DNA of 64,000 nt from Vanessa cardui (lineage: Eukaryota; Arthropoda; Insecta; Lepidoptera; Nymphalidae). This document shows, in pieces, positions 47,820 through 60,370 of the stretch. Both the position numbers and the translations under genes were made by a program. The DNA is taken from contig NC_061139.1 in the NCBI RefSeq assembly GCF_905220365.1, positions 10,315,001-10,379,000 of the forward strand, in the 5' to 3' direction. The first letter of the stretch is position 1; each line of letters opens with the position of its first letter. The notes under the pieces were generated by a model. It saw only the letters and a program-made list of their open reading frames with translations. It ran no database searches and was not told the origin of the DNA.

Positions 47820-48082
47820 AAAGTAACAGCCTGCACATTTCCCACTGCTGAGATAAGGCCTCCTCTTCCATTAAGGAGAGGGCTTGGTACATATTCCAGC
47901 ACGCTTTTCCAATGCGTGTTGGTGGAATGCACATGCAGGTTTCCTCACGATGTTTTCCTTCAACGCCGAGCACGAGATGTATTATAAACACTAATTAAGC
48001 ACATATATATAGTGGTGCTTGCCTGGATTTTAACCCGCAATCATCAGTTAAGATGCACGCGTTCTAATTCCATCTCAGCTCG
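47820..48082 (-). repeat. SINE family A copy, reversed, near full length
   Basis: The reverse complement runs from the gaacgcgtgcatcttaactg head through gaaggaaaacatcgtgagga and ccaacacgcattgg to gtgggaaatgtgcaggctgt. It lies only about 450 bp from the direct copy at 47108, so the two form a large inverted pair. Confidence 0.75.
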
Positions 48083-48597
48083 ATATACACAATGGACTTG
48101 CAAAAAAAAATTGGGCTTTGGACCAAAGCGAAACTATTATCGGAACTTTGAAAGTAAAATTAAAGTGGATATAATCAGTTAAGTGTGATAGTATTGTATT
48201 ATAAATAAAGATTCATTAATGATAAAGTGCTCAGTATAGCTGAGTTATTAGCAAATCAGTATATAGCATTAAATACGTAAAACTAAGGTTGTTTATCTTT
48301 TTTCCTCCTTCCATTGGATTAAGCTATTATTTATGGTTTAATAATTAATTGCTAACTGTACGTGTAATATTAATTGAATATAATTATTTGGACACGAAAT
48401 AAATTGACGATATATTTTTATCCTGAAAATTGGTACGTTTTTCATTCGTATAATTTTCAAAACATTTTCTATTATTTTATTTTATTTCTGTTACAGTTGC
48501 GCTAAGAGAAATAAGTACGTCAGTTTATTCACTTTAGGTGGATTAATTTATTACCTAATAAATTATATTCAACACAACTCGGAGTCACCAATGAAGT

Positions 48598-48772
48598 AGT
48601 CGCTTGTATTTTTTAAATGTTGAAAAAGTGTAACTACTAGAGTTTCTTGCCGGTTTTTCTCGGCAGAATCTACTTTCCGAACCGGTGGTAGCTTCACTTG
48701 ATTGTTAAATGACTCAATGAGCTTGTAAAAGCCTACTTGAATAAATTTTATTTTGATTTGATTTGATTATCA
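48598..48772 (+). repeat. LINE 3' end with tgattt-type tail
   Basis: Starts near gttgaaaaagtgtaactact, contains ctcggcagaatctactttcc and cttgtaaaagcctacttgaa, and ends in (tgattt)n. The two other copies in the window (3940, 61378) are in the opposite orientation and lack the tail. Fits a 5'-truncated non-LTR retrotransposon. Confidence 0.65.
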
Positions 48773-51700
48773 AATTACCGAAATATATTATGAAATGTAT
48801 AAAATATTCAATTCAGTAATTTTACACTACAAATTTAAAACACGTTGAAAAAATAAAAGTGTCTTAAGAAGTAACCTACTTACTTACACATACATATACG
48901 CTTATGATAAAGAATAGACTTCAAATTTCATTTAAATTTATTCAGCTGTCGCGAAGTTATTGGGTAACGTCCGTCTTAATTTCGAAACTGTCGCAATTAA
49001 TATCATACGTGTGTACTCTGGTGTCTACTGAAAATATAATTTATCTATGGTTATTTTAAATTTAAAAGGAACTCTAGAGAGTTACGTTTACAGAAATAGA
49101 TATCTGTCTAATTGAATTAAATTCAAATTTAGAAATCTTTAGAACGACATTCGTAAATAACGTTTCGAAATCAATTGTACTTATTTTTATGAAAATTACA
49201 ATATAAAGGCATAAATAAGTATTTCTCATACTACTTACAATATAGAACAATATTTACTTAAGAGTACACGTAGTAAACGATATCTTTCTTTATCGCAGCA
49301 CGTCTGCGATAAAGAAAGGTTTTGTTACTGAACTAAGTAATAAGTAAATCTTTTTATTGTTAATCTAATTCTAATTCTATCCAATAAGTTTTTCTATCAG
49401 TCCTTACAGCGGCCAATGTTACTGATAGATTGTAGAATTTGTTACAAGCATAAGATTATTTCGCCAAGCTAAACATGGTTATACGGGTACAAAATTTTCT
49501 TGCATAAGTCTACTAGTTAATCTTATTACCAGAGAAAACAAGTTCTATCATGATGTTAAGATATCATTGCATCCATTTTACTTGATTATTTATAACATTG
49601 TCAGTTTTATCCTTTTTTCTGTAAAGTAACTAGATACTTAAAATTCCACAAATTTATGTTTTTTTTTTAATGTTGAATTAGATAGAAATATAGATAATAA
49701 TTTGTTTGGAACAAATGACATTCTTTATCACGGCCATGTTGCCATTTAAAAACGTATCAATAAAATGAAATACTAGAGCGTGTTCATTGAATTAATCTGT
49801 TCCTTTTTTATAAAGGTAATGATTCTTATCTTATTTGGTAATGTACGTTTTTCAATAAATAACAGGATATACCGCTTGTAGCGGTTTTAAAGGTAAGGAG
49901 TGTCATTTGACCTTAGCTGTCCTTAATATTACAGAGATTAACTCCAACCTTGACTCAGTGAGAAATGTTGCAATATGTATTCACTTCCTCGTGTAGATAA
50001 AGTAAACCCGGCTTTGTTATGGTCATTATACTTGACATTTAATCTGTGGCGACTTTTTTACGATGCACAATTATTGATTTTTGGTTTTGTAATTCTAGAA
50101 AATAAATCCTTTCGGAAATTTCACGTGGCTGTAAAATGTAAACCATTGGCATTATCAGACGTTGACGTTATGAGATTAGCATTTTTTTTCATGTTTAATA
50201 ATTTGAAATTTTGCATGTTATTTATGATTATTTTACTTCTTTAATGCTCTCGTTTGATTGAGATTTTATTTTCGGTTTCCACAGGATTTTGTCCAAATGA
50301 AAAACGGTAAGGACTACCTAATTATAAGGTAAGAATTACCTAAAACATCTATATGTATTGAATATGACTGCTGTAATAAAATAAAGTGAGTTTGTACTGA
50401 GCGCCTGTAAGCTGGAGATATTGAGTAAGGAATGACTCTATTTGGTGAGATGGGCATGGATTTTTACGGCTTTTACTTTTATTTATATTATTATTGCAAA
50501 AAATATTTGTATTTAATATTGATTATAATTTAAAAATATAGTACACGATGACGGTTTATGCAGACGGTTTGGTTTAATATTATAAATAATATTATATGAT
50601 CTAATATTCAGTTAATGTTGTTATAGTTAATATTTTTACATATAAAATATATTATGTTGTCTATAAATTTATGTCTAAGAATTATGTACATGTATAAGTA
50701 TGTACATTACATTTGATAGCTTGATATATTAATTTATGTTACTGGAATTTCCAACGAATAAAAATCACTTGCAATTAAATTCTAAGAGATATATTATTAT
50801 GTGCTTCTTGAACGATAAGAAACCACAGCATTATTATTTAAATTTCGAGAATAATACGATGTAAAAGTACTTTGAATCGAACAGCTGTGGCCGTCATTTG
50901 TCTGTCAATAAAGTTGGGGGCAGGTGGTCAGCGGTGCGACAGCTGGCGTTTGAACCGACATCCAACGTCTTGTTACTCATATAGTATTACACATAAGTAC
51001 TGTAGAAAGGACAAAGACATTATAAATGCACTCGTTACTTGTGTAATTTCGCGTGGACTTATACTATTTTAGTACTTAATATTGTTTTCGAACTCAATAT
51101 ATTCCAATTTCAAATTTCTGGTTACGATTAAACAGCATGCATCTGATCACTTAGTGTTAATATATAAAATATTTATTAAAGTAAAAATATATGAGTTTTC
51201 GACTATTATTCAATTACTGTTGCAAAATTATTAATTTGGATAAATAATAGTATATTTTAATCTGTATCTGGTTTGAAAACTTGTACAGACACGAAAAAAT
51301 TGTGCTTGCAAATAATTATCTTTAAAATTATTGGTAACAGTCTATTTTATAATATTAATGCGTATTTACTTTGGGGTACCCACTTCTCATATATTCTATC
51401 GTCATATATTCCATCGTCGAGTAAACACTCGGTACAGACACATATGACATATCTTAGTTCCCAATGTTGAATTGTTGTGAATAAATGGAAACAGTGCTGA
51501 TTGGGAATGGCTGAATGCGACATATCCATCAGTTGACACATTTGCCCGCCTAACATGTTCTTAATTTTCCGTATATTTATAAAATGTAAATAAACATATT
51601 TTAGTTTTTATTTTATATAGAAGATTTAGAAACTTACGAGAATTGACAATAGCTACGATAAAGCGTTGACGTATTTCAATGGTAATAATAAATAATCAAA

Positions 51701-52331
51701 ACATATTTTATTCGCTTTCACTCATTCAATTTTGGATTGTCATTTTACAGTATGATTATATTAAATCTAAATCTATCGTTGGTCCGTAATATAATATACT
51801 AGATTATAAAAGAAAAACCATCAAGAAAATCCGTAGTTATTACTCTTTTAATTATTTTCATTACATATATCTGTATGTCAACTAGATTTAAACAACATAT
51901 CTGAAGGGTATGTTTATTTTATGACAGATGTCAATAAACAGTGAATTCAAATTTAACGTTCTCACGAGAAGCTGTGTTTTACTTTTTATCTCATATTTAG
52001 CAATACACAATAATATCCTGCCTGAATATAATTATGTCACGGCTTTAAGAAGAAATCATTGCTTGAAATTATCTGCTAAACTAACGAAACGACACTAATA
52101 TATTTCTAGTTATACAGAATTAAATAAATATTAAACATCAGGACGAGGTAGCAATATCTTTCTTTCCCCCTTTAAAAGAAATTCGCGCAAATTATCCTGC
52201 CAAAAAATTGTGACACTAAAAGAGTAAAAAAGATGGCACTTCCACCCTCCACCCATCTGAAATTAATTGGTTTTAAATTTTAAAGAAATATTCTATTGGA
52301 GTTCAAAACAAGACAAAGGCTAGTACGACAC
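48773..52331. other. AT-rich region without supported genes
   Basis: 3.5 kb. Contains a perfect hairpin at 49284-49318 and a region near 50880-50950 with a weak tRNA-like phrase (gtggtcagcggtgcgacagc). An 89-codon open frame at 49975-50244 has no family resemblance and AT-rich composition; I treat it as chance. Confidence 0.5.
49284..49318. repeat. Perfect 15 bp hairpin with 5-base loop
   Basis: CTTTCTTTATCGCAG, loop CACGT, then the exact reverse complement. Too short for a typical animal microRNA precursor. It may be a relic of a foldback element. Confidence 0.75.
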
Positions 52332-52626
52332 AACTTAGATGTAGCATCGGCAAATTTAATAAAACCGATTACTGCCGATTTATAGAACCAATAGAAATAG
52401 CTCACTATCACGCCATTAGACACTATTCGTCCCTATAGATTCTTGTGAAATCGACGTGTTAAATTGACGAATATATTATATCATATGATATAAAGAGTTA
52501 TTATGTTTGTGTAAAGATCATATTCACTTAAGAAATAAATATTGATCATTTGGGATATCGTGCTTAATTCGGCTGTGATGGGTTTTAAGAATTTTGCGGA
52601 TGCTACATCTGAGTTGTGTCGTGCTG
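52332..52626. mobile_element. MITE with long imperfect terminal inverted repeats
   Basis: Left end agtacgacacaacttagatg... is the inverted counterpart of right end ...catctgagttgtgtcgtgct over roughly 50 bp with a few mismatches (shared core: GATGTAGCATC.GCAAA). The interior is AT-rich and noncoding. Superfamily unknown; no clear target duplication was identified. Confidence 0.65.
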
Positions 52627-52868
52627 TTCCTATTTCGTTCTGGACCCATTTCATTGAACAAATTTGGTCATAAGACTGATTTTGTGATTGTGAGGAATGT
52701 CATCAGATCAAAGATGTATTGGAATGTAATGGAATGTATCTGGAATGAACCATTACAATATTAAATATGTCTTATGGTGTTAGGTCGGGGGATTGAACTG
52801 CGTCCTGAAATATCCTTTTCCACGGCTCTTTTATTCTCTTGTAAGACTGAGAGTAAGATGGTCTAGAT

Positions 52869-53239
52869 CAGTAGTTCCCAAACTTGGGAACTTTTATTGG
52901 TTTCAGTGGAACCCTGCTGCTACATTCCTACGACATTCTTAAAATCGCCAAAAATAAAAATTGTGTCGCTTCTGAAATCTGTCCCTATATTCCGATAGGT
53001 AAACTAAAAACGTCAAATAGTACATTTTCTAACATTTAAATTATTAAAAAAATAGAATTACAAAAAAAAATGAATAGGGTAATATAACTATGCTTACATT
53101 TTTACTCTTTACTATCAAAAGCAGATAAACTTTCGTGGACCCCATTAACATCTTATGGACCCCATTTTTTATTCACGCTTACGTAGACCCCCATTATGTC
53201 TTCTGTGGACCCCTGGGGGTCTGTCTACCTGAACCACTG
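52869..53239. mobile_element. hAT-like MITE
   Basis: 371 bp element starting CAGTAGTTCCCAAACTT and ending with the inverted GAACCACTG. Flanked by 8-mers GTCTAGAT (52861-52868) and GTCTAAAT (53240-53247), one mismatch apart. The CAGTGGTTC-type end and 8 bp duplication are hAT hallmarks. It has internal repeats of (g)tggacccc near the 3' end. No coding capacity. Confidence 0.8.
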
Positions 53240-53247
53240 GTCTAAAT

Positions 53248-54225
53248 CACCATGTCGCAATTCCATTTTCTGGCAAAGGTAGACTAGTATAGAGTGTCAT
53301 TTGTGTGACCTAGTTCTTTAATAAAGAAATAATAGCCGATATAATATTCATAAATGTTACGGAAGAATCGAGATTGCATTGCTTCTGTTAATAAAAATGT
53401 TATCATTATGAAATATTATGCTAGGAATGTATGAGAAAAAATGTAATTTAACGTGGAATTTCTTCTAGCGCTCTTGCAGACATTTCTTTAAAATGTAATA
53501 GAACGGATTGTTGCAGTTTGTACATAAAATAATAACGAATTTTTTTGTATTGTTTTCTTAACAAACGTGTGTTCTTTTATTTTGTGGGCTTTAATTATTA
53601 ATAAAAAAAACGTCGAGGAACATTGAATCTATTGAATCTACATAATATACAGCACAGAACAACTAAATTGAAAAAACAGCAGTATGTTTAAAATTAAAAA
53701 ATATATATTTAAAATAAATCATATTTAGTTGAATTATTATATAGACACGATCTTGATTATAGTTTAAAAAATGCTATTTTCAAAGTAAAAAAAAAAATAC
53801 ATCGCCTAGTCAGTTAAAAACATATGTATATTGCAATTTTTGTTACAACCTCTACGACCTTAATACAGCACGAAAGATCACATCTCATTCAACCTACGTA
53901 CTAAATCTTATCATAAAAATCGTTGCTGTTTCGTTGTAGAGTAACGGCTATTACCCAATTGTTAAGAAAACTGCGTAGTTGAATCAAAACAATGAATTTT
54001 TGTAATACTATTGACCAAGATATCTGAGAACCGAATCTTGAATTGAAATTCGTCAAGGAAAACTTTAATTTCACACCATATAACGAGATTTAATAATGTA
54101 TTTAATTAAATACTTAAAGCTTTTGCCGGGACCCCGCGTGTTCTGTTTCAGATAATCTTGGGCCTCGCACCCTTAGGAGAGTTCCTCTGAGCAAAGGCTA
54201 GTTGGAGCAGTGCCTCATCATTATT
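53248..54225. other. AT-rich spacer
   Basis: About 1 kb, no gene and no recognisable repeat beyond simple AT-rich sequence. Confidence 0.5.
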
Positions 54226-54485
54226 ATATAGTATAAAACAAAGTCTCTTATCGTCTGTCCCTTTTGCTTAGATGTTTTAAATTACGCAACGGATTTTGAT
54301 GCGGTTTTTTTTTAATAGATAGAGTGATTCGGGAGGAAGGTTTTTGAAAAAATACATGGACAATAAAGTAAAGAAATATTGATGATTTTAGAAATTTCTA
54401 ATGTGGTGTCGTAAATAAACAAATTTCGTAGTATACCTATTTAGTATCAGTATTGCACGCGTGCAAAGCCGGGGCGGGTCGCTAG
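54226..54485 (+). mobile_element. Non-autonomous Helitron-like element
   Basis: Contains caaagtctcttatcgtctgt near the 5' side and ends gcgtgcaaagccggggcggg then TCGCTAG before a T. The GC-rich end with terminal CTAG fits Helitron 3' ends (CTRR, insertion before T) seen in Lepidoptera. The 5' boundary is uncertain. Confidence 0.55.
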
Positions 54486-54825
54486 TACATTATAAAAAGC
54501 GATCTCGAGCCCTACGGATTCGTATTGAAAACGAAACTCACTTTAAGGAAGGTATAAGCCATCTGACACTAAATAATAAATGCCGCTTATAACGTTAGCA
54601 CTGTAAAAAGTATTGAGCATTTCTTACGCCGTTAATGCACGCCAGCTATGGGAACTAAGAGCCAATGTAATTAAAAGCGAAAGGAACACAAACAGTTATG
54701 TCATCTATGTATTCAAATTTATTCATTCTTACTTTTAATGTTTATAAACAAAAGCGATCACTTGACATTGGGCCTTTAAGGATTGGAAAAACAGTTTGTA
54801 ACGCGTGTGGTAATCCATACTAATA

Positions 54826-55010
54826 TTATAAAAATGAAAGTAAGTCCGTAAGTCCGTTACATCTTTATGCTTAAACCGTTGGACCGATTTATATGGAATT
54901 TGGTACGTAGTTGGTTGGAGTCCCGGGCAAGGACGTAGGCTATTTATTTTTCCACCCCTCGATTACGTAAAATGGGGGCGTGATGGTTTGTTGAGTTGTT
55001 GCTGGTTTCG
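54826..55010 (+). repeat. Lepidopteran Helitron-like dispersed repeat
   Basis: atattataaaaatgaaagta, then the core aaaccgttggaccgatttat, ggaatttggtac and gagtcccgggcaaggacgta. The same family is at 60175-60370 (reverse), with a scrap at 3700. The assignment to Helitrons is from general knowledge of such repeats. Confidence 0.55.
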
Positions 55011-55198
55011 ATCAACAAAACTATAGGTTAAGTTTTATTAATGTTGTCTTAAATTTTCGCGATTATTACACATTGAAATAAAACTATTTATAACGGATTT
55101 GAATCGCGTATATTAATTATTTTTAACATCCCGACGTTTCGAGCACTTTACAGCTTTCGTGGTAACGGGTAGACTGTAGACCGGGTAGTTATTTCAAG

Positions 55199-55238
55199 TT
55201 TTATTAATTTCGCAGGTAAAACCGCGAAATTAATAAAA
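55199..55238. repeat. Hairpin with 15 bp perfect stem
   Basis: TTTTATTAATTTCGC and its exact reverse complement flank a 10-base loop (aggtaaaacc) whose GGT/ACC can also pair. It lies just after a phrase (cccgacgtttcgagcacttt) of a dispersed lepidopteran repeat, so it may be part of that element. Confidence 0.65.
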
Positions 55239-55239
55239 G

Positions 55240-56080
55240 CTAGTTATTGTATAAATTATAAATATGTTAATTTAGTGGTAAATTGTTTATGTGATTATCT
55301 ATCGTCATCGGACACGGCGTGACGTAAGCCACGGTCGGTCTTTCTGCTTCGACCGTTGTAATTCCGTACATCATCCACGGTGTTATGTAGCTTTAGCACT
55401 TAACAGATAAACGGCGAAATTATCGTTCTAAGTGAGAAAGTTTTTATTTAAAGTTGTTTCTTTTGAACATTACATAACATTTGTATTCTAAGTCAATATC
55501 GCATACTATGACAATGGCTAAATAAATGTAGGAATTCTTGTCATAAAAATGGTATAAATGTTTGATGTTTTAGACTGTTGTTGTGTTGTCTTTTTGGGGA
55601 TCTTTTAGGTTTTTCATTATTATATTGTTAGCAGACTTCTAGGTATCTAGAAAGATGAATTATGGAATAAAAAGAATATATGATGAGTGTGTGGTACCCT
55701 TGCATGAAGTCGTATCACCAAGTTAAACTAAGAAGTAAACTTTATATGAAAAACTGCATACGAGTTCAGGTCACTTTTTTTTAATATGTTTAAAAATTCT
55801 TCCTTCTCTTAATCCAATAAGGTGAAATTACTATTCTAAAAGTTCAAATAAAATCATTATATGACATTTATTAATACTAGTATAGCAAATACCTAAATAT
55901 TACGCTATTATAAATCAATCTGTTTATAAATACACAATACAGTTAAAAACCAAAGACAGTAAAAAAATACTCGGAAAATCGAAATGCAAGTTGCTCATAT
56001 CACTAACTTACTAGTAAAATCCCGCCGAATACCTAACATTGACTTCGTTTTATTTGTTCTGTTTGAGTTCTCGTCTCTTT
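55240..56080. other. AT-rich spacer
   Basis: 840 bp with no gene or clear repeat. A somewhat GC-richer patch at 55305-55385 has no open frame that I recognise. Confidence 0.45.
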
Positions 56081-56371
56081 TTTTATGGTAAAGGTTGGCG
56101 GACGAGCATATAGGCCACCTGATGGTAAGTGGTCACCATCACCCATAGACAATGACGCTGTAAGAAATATTAACTATTCCTTACATCGTCAATGTGCCAC
56201 CAACCTTGGGAACTAAGATGTTTTGTCCCTTGTGCCTGTAGTTACACTGGCACACTCACCGCTTCAAACCGGAACACAACAATTCTGGGTACTGTTATTT
56301 GGCGGTAGAATAACTGATGAGTGGGTGGTACCTACCCAGACGGGCTTGCACAAAGCCCTACCACCAAGTAA
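56081..56371 (+). repeat. Family B short interspersed element, full-length-like
   Basis: Close match to 11985-12292 along its whole length, from atggtaaaggttggcggacg to cacaaagccctaccaccaag, after a T-run. Confidence 0.78.
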
Positions 56372-56917
56372 ACTAAAAACAAACAACTAGTAACATTGAA
56401 CTGAAGTATTATTTATTACAATAATAAATACATACTCATTTATATTTATTGCAAACTTATATTTTATATGCTTCGTTTGACTTAGCTATTTCTATCAGCT
56501 ATTTCAATTCGAAACAGGGAAGATACAAATCATAAAATATTGGGACAGTTTTCCCATAGACACGACGTAATGTACAGACGAAATAACTTTCACATTTTCG
56601 ATTTGTGCGGCTACACTTGCTGCACTCTCCACTGCCCTAATACGAGAATCAAATAATGCTATGCAATAGTGTTACTGTCGTTGAGTAATGTTGAATTAAA
56701 ATTATTTATGCGTACACGTGTTGCTTGTGATCTGTTATCGCGACTAGAGAATAATTTATTTACAATTATAATCAAAAGCTTTGGTTTTGTAAAAATAGCT
56801 CATTTATTTATTTAATGTATTCTTTATGAAATACAATTGAAAATACATATTCGTCCTATTGGTATTATAAATGCGAATGTTTTTTTGGATGAATGTTTGT
56901 AAATAAATCATGACCAT

Positions 56918-57196
56918 TGGTTAGAACACGTGCATCTTAACCGACGATTATGACTTCAAACCTAGGCAAACACCACTGAATATTCCTGTGCTTTTGTGTT
57001 TTTAATGCATCTCGTACTCGGCGGTGAAGGAAAACATCGTGAAGAAACCTGCATGTGTCTAATTTAATAGAAATTCTGCCGCATGTGTATTCTACGAACC
57101 CGCATTGGAACAGCGTGGTGAAATATGTTCCAAACCTTCTCCTCAAAGGGAGAGGGGCCTTTAGCCTAGCCGTGGGAAATTTACAGGCTGTTCTGA
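56918..57196 (+). repeat. SINE family A, near full length
   Basis: From ggttagaacacgtgcatctt to gggaaatttacaggctgttc with all family landmarks. The B-box region is altered (gacttcaaacc). A 99-codon open frame on the other strand overlaps this element and is a shadow. Confidence 0.75.
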
Positions 57197-58559
57197 ATTT
57201 GAATGAAATTTGGTAGAGGTAGGTTTGGAATAGCATTTATGATACTTTTTTTCTAATAACTGCACAGTTCGTTAACGCCCATCGAGCAAGGTCACTTTTG
57301 TTTTAGTCTTGACTGTGTAGCTACATGCGGCGAGCCTTCGGTTTTGGTACTCGCCTCTATCGCTGAGCGAGAGAATGTCACTGTAGTTACGAGTCAGGGC
57401 GAGAATGTAAACAAGTATTATGATGACAATCAACATTAAAATAATATATTATTGTTGTTCAGAATGTTTAATTAATTTCACTCTAATATATTGTAATGTT
57501 CTTTAGTAAATTTTACCTAATTATATTAATGAACGTAAGTAACAGCTCGCAAATTTCCTTCTTCTGTTTGTTGAGATGGTTTGAAAAATGATTCTCCAAA
57601 ACAGAGCGAAAACTAGTTTGAAATTCAGGGCTGGTATAAAAATTTTAAACAAACTTGTGTGTAAACAAATAAAATAAAATAAATAAGTCATTATTTTTTA
57701 TGGTATGTAGAAATAAAATTAAACACAGGTTTTTTATGTTCGGCTGAAGCCCTTATCCTTATTTCCGATGTCATCGCCATCTGCTAATGATTTCCGTGGT
57801 TCCATCCTTCGAAATTTAAATGTTTTCGACTAAATTAACTTTAGTCAATCCTTGTGAGTGTTGCCATATTGTTCAGATAGACATAAAAATAAATAATTAA
57901 ATAATTAATAAATCTATATAAGTAATAACTAAGATTCGATTTGAAAATTCCAGAAAGGAAAATTATTTTTTAATAAAAACTGTAACAGAACAATTACATC
58001 AAATATTGTTTTTTTTTCATAGATGTTTTAATTCACTTAATTCCTAGAGTAACGCAAATATCAGTCTGATTCTCGTGAATGGGAGCTGTTTGTTATTTAT
58101 ATCGGCTTTCGTAAGTTTAACTGTAGGTACCTATTTATGTTTAGAACAAGGCGTGTAAGTAACTTGTAGTCTTGTGAAAGTCTGATATAGTACCAGCCGC
58201 AAGTATCTGATTATAGTACTTTGATTTAGTTACTTATGAACGATTCATATGAAATATAAATAAAGAAACCTTTTGTTACACTTATTAACATTTTAGACAC
58301 TCTTCGGTGAAAATAATAATAATAAATGTTTATACGGAGATTGTATATACACTTTTGTAATAAGAAATGTTATATGCGAGTTTTATTTTATCATATACAA
58401 TACTGTGTATCGTCAACATCTTTTCACAGAATCAGCTTTTTTTGCTGAGATGGAGTTAATACACTATTAATACGTTATTATACGAATATTATGCGTTATC
58501 CGTGTCATTGTGTTGAAATGAATATTTTATCTGATTAGCACATTTGACAGGACAGATGC
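57197..58559. other. AT-rich spacer with a GC-richer patch
   Basis: 57270-57410 is less AT-rich than its surroundings (gcggcgagccttcggttttg and following) but has no convincing start, donor or family match. The rest is AT-rich and featureless. Confidence 0.45.
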
Positions 58560-58792
58560 CTTTGGAAGGAAGATTTTCGCTTTCCATAAGCTGGGCTACC
58601 TGACGTTAATTGGTCACCACTGCCCATATACAATGACTCTTTATGGAATTCTAACAGTTTCATTTAGGGACATTGTCAACAAAATTAGGTGTTCAGTCCC
58701 TTGTGGTTGTAATACTGACTCACTCACCCTTCAAACCATGATACAAAAATACTAGGTATTACTGCTTTGCGGATAGAATATATTGTTGTCGC
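58560..58792 (+). repeat. Diverged family B element
   Basis: Keeps the landmarks ggtcaccactgcccatatac, tcccttgtggttgtaat, tgactcactcacccttcaaa in order, with many substitutions. An old copy. Confidence 0.6.
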
Positions 58793-59024
58793 TACGGTTT
58801 TTGAAGTAAGCAACATTATAAAAAAAAAGAAAACATTGACGGGAAATTGAACTCGCTCTCTGCAGAATACTCTGGAACCGAGAACATTGTGATAACTTTA
58901 ATTTTCATTACTGTATCGTTTTCTATATTCTTTGCTTAACTAGAATAAAGAAGAACGTTATTAATTAATATCAAAAGTTATCCTTCAACAGTTAATTAAC
59001 AAATTAACTTTAGCTTATAATATG

Positions 59025-59126
59025 ATGTGGTCTGGACCACAAAGACGGTGGAGAGACGATATAGAAGAAACCACCGGGAAAGACTGGATAAAATTAGCAC
59101 AGAATAGGAAAAAATGGAAAGAATAG
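59025..59126 (+). pseudogene. C-terminal scrap of an RTE-type LINE polyprotein
   Basis: Translates to MWSGPQRRWRDDIEETTGKD followed by WIKLAQNRKKWKE and a stop. RRWRDDI..T.G..W...AQ.R..W is the conserved C-terminal block of insect endonuclease/reverse-transcriptase proteins of the RTE group. A degenerate GEA(Y/F)-like stretch and an A-rich tail follow. No upstream reverse transcriptase is retained. Confidence 0.7.
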
Positions 59127-59179
59127 GAGGAGGCCTATACCCTACGAAGCGATTCCTATAGTATAATTTAACCAAAAAA

Positions 59180-60174
59180 AAAACAGAAATAATACAACAC
59201 TAACATAGATATAAGTATTTTCTTTTATAAAATATGTTTACATTATGGGAAATAAAAAAGGCTTTATTATTATTATTGTAACATGGTGACTGTGTGCTAC
59301 TACTAATCTACATGGACATGCACAAATCCCACAGTTCGACTAATTATCGAGTGACGTCATACTTATGCTAAAATCCAATTCGAATTTGGTCCGTTTTAAG
59401 ACAAATTTTAAGTTCACGGGTTAACTGTGGAATCGAAAGTCCGTTTAGTGAACGGAAAGTGTCTTACATCAATGTTTCTGGTGGTTTTCTCGATATTGGA
59501 AGATATTTTCTTTTATTTATTATTACGAAATCAATTTGTTATGGTGACTGTTTTACAATTAAGTTGATTAAAATAAATTATTACCAGTAATAGAAAACAG
59601 ATGCGTTAATAATTTGTCATTTATTTTTATACGATATTTTAAATGAGTTTTTGTTGATTGTAATTAAAGATCTATCAAAATTTTAGTTACACAATTAAGT
59701 AGTAAAAGTCTTACAAATTGCTTATAATGAATTATTTTTATTGTATGATAAATAACACTAAGAGGATTGACTAGAAAATATGAATCGTAACGGAAGATTA
59801 CGTATTAAAACCTGGGAAAGTACCACTAACTTCTCTTACGTTTATAATTCATCACGTGCTAGACAGCAAAGGAGGACCTCTTTAGAAAAACGGCACGTGT
59901 TAGATTGAAATCTGATGCATTTGTATCCGTAAAGCTCGTGCTTGGTACCACTGGAGCAGTGAAATCCAAATTTATTAATTCCCGACGAAAGATCTTTGCC
60001 AATCAGTACTTAATTTACTAGCTTTCACTTTAGTTTAGCTTATAGAATAATTAATTATAATTTTATTTAGTAATTACCTTAAAGTTAAAACCGCTAGAAG
60101 TTCTGAATCGGCGGTAACTGTATTCAAATTGGGTATACCGAGAAATAATTATCGTATTTATATGATAATAGAAG
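59180..60174. other. AT-rich spacer
   Basis: 1 kb without a supported gene or repeat. Confidence 0.45.
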
Positions 60175-60370
60175 CCCCCCGTGGTTTTGCTTGCCTTTTA
60201 GTATATTGGTTGTTATGTGTTAGGCAAATAAAGTAACCTATGTCCTTTGTTGGAGTTCATGTTTGCTTCATACCGAATTTCATAAAAGTCGGTTCAGCGA
60301 GTTGGTCGTGAAAGAGCGACAAACAGACAGACAGAGTTACTTTCACATTTATAATATTAATGTGGATATA
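60175..60370 (-). repeat. Reversed copy of the Helitron-like dispersed repeat
   Basis: The reverse complement reads attataaatgtgaaagtaac, then gaaccgacttttatgaaatt and acaaaggacataggttactt, the same order as the copy at 54826. Confidence 0.55.

Noticed and set aside
47689..47991. 100-codon minus-strand frame
   Set aside because: Largely overlaps the reversed SINE copy at 47820-48082.
49284..49318. microRNA precursor
   Set aside because: The 15 bp stem and 5-base loop are too short for a standard animal pre-miRNA.
49975..50244. 89-codon plus-strand frame, hydrophobic
   Set aside because: No start context, no splice or promoter signals and no family resemblance; hydrophobicity follows from T-rich sequence.
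56937..57236. 99-codon minus-strand frame
   Set aside because: Lies antisense across a SINE family A copy.
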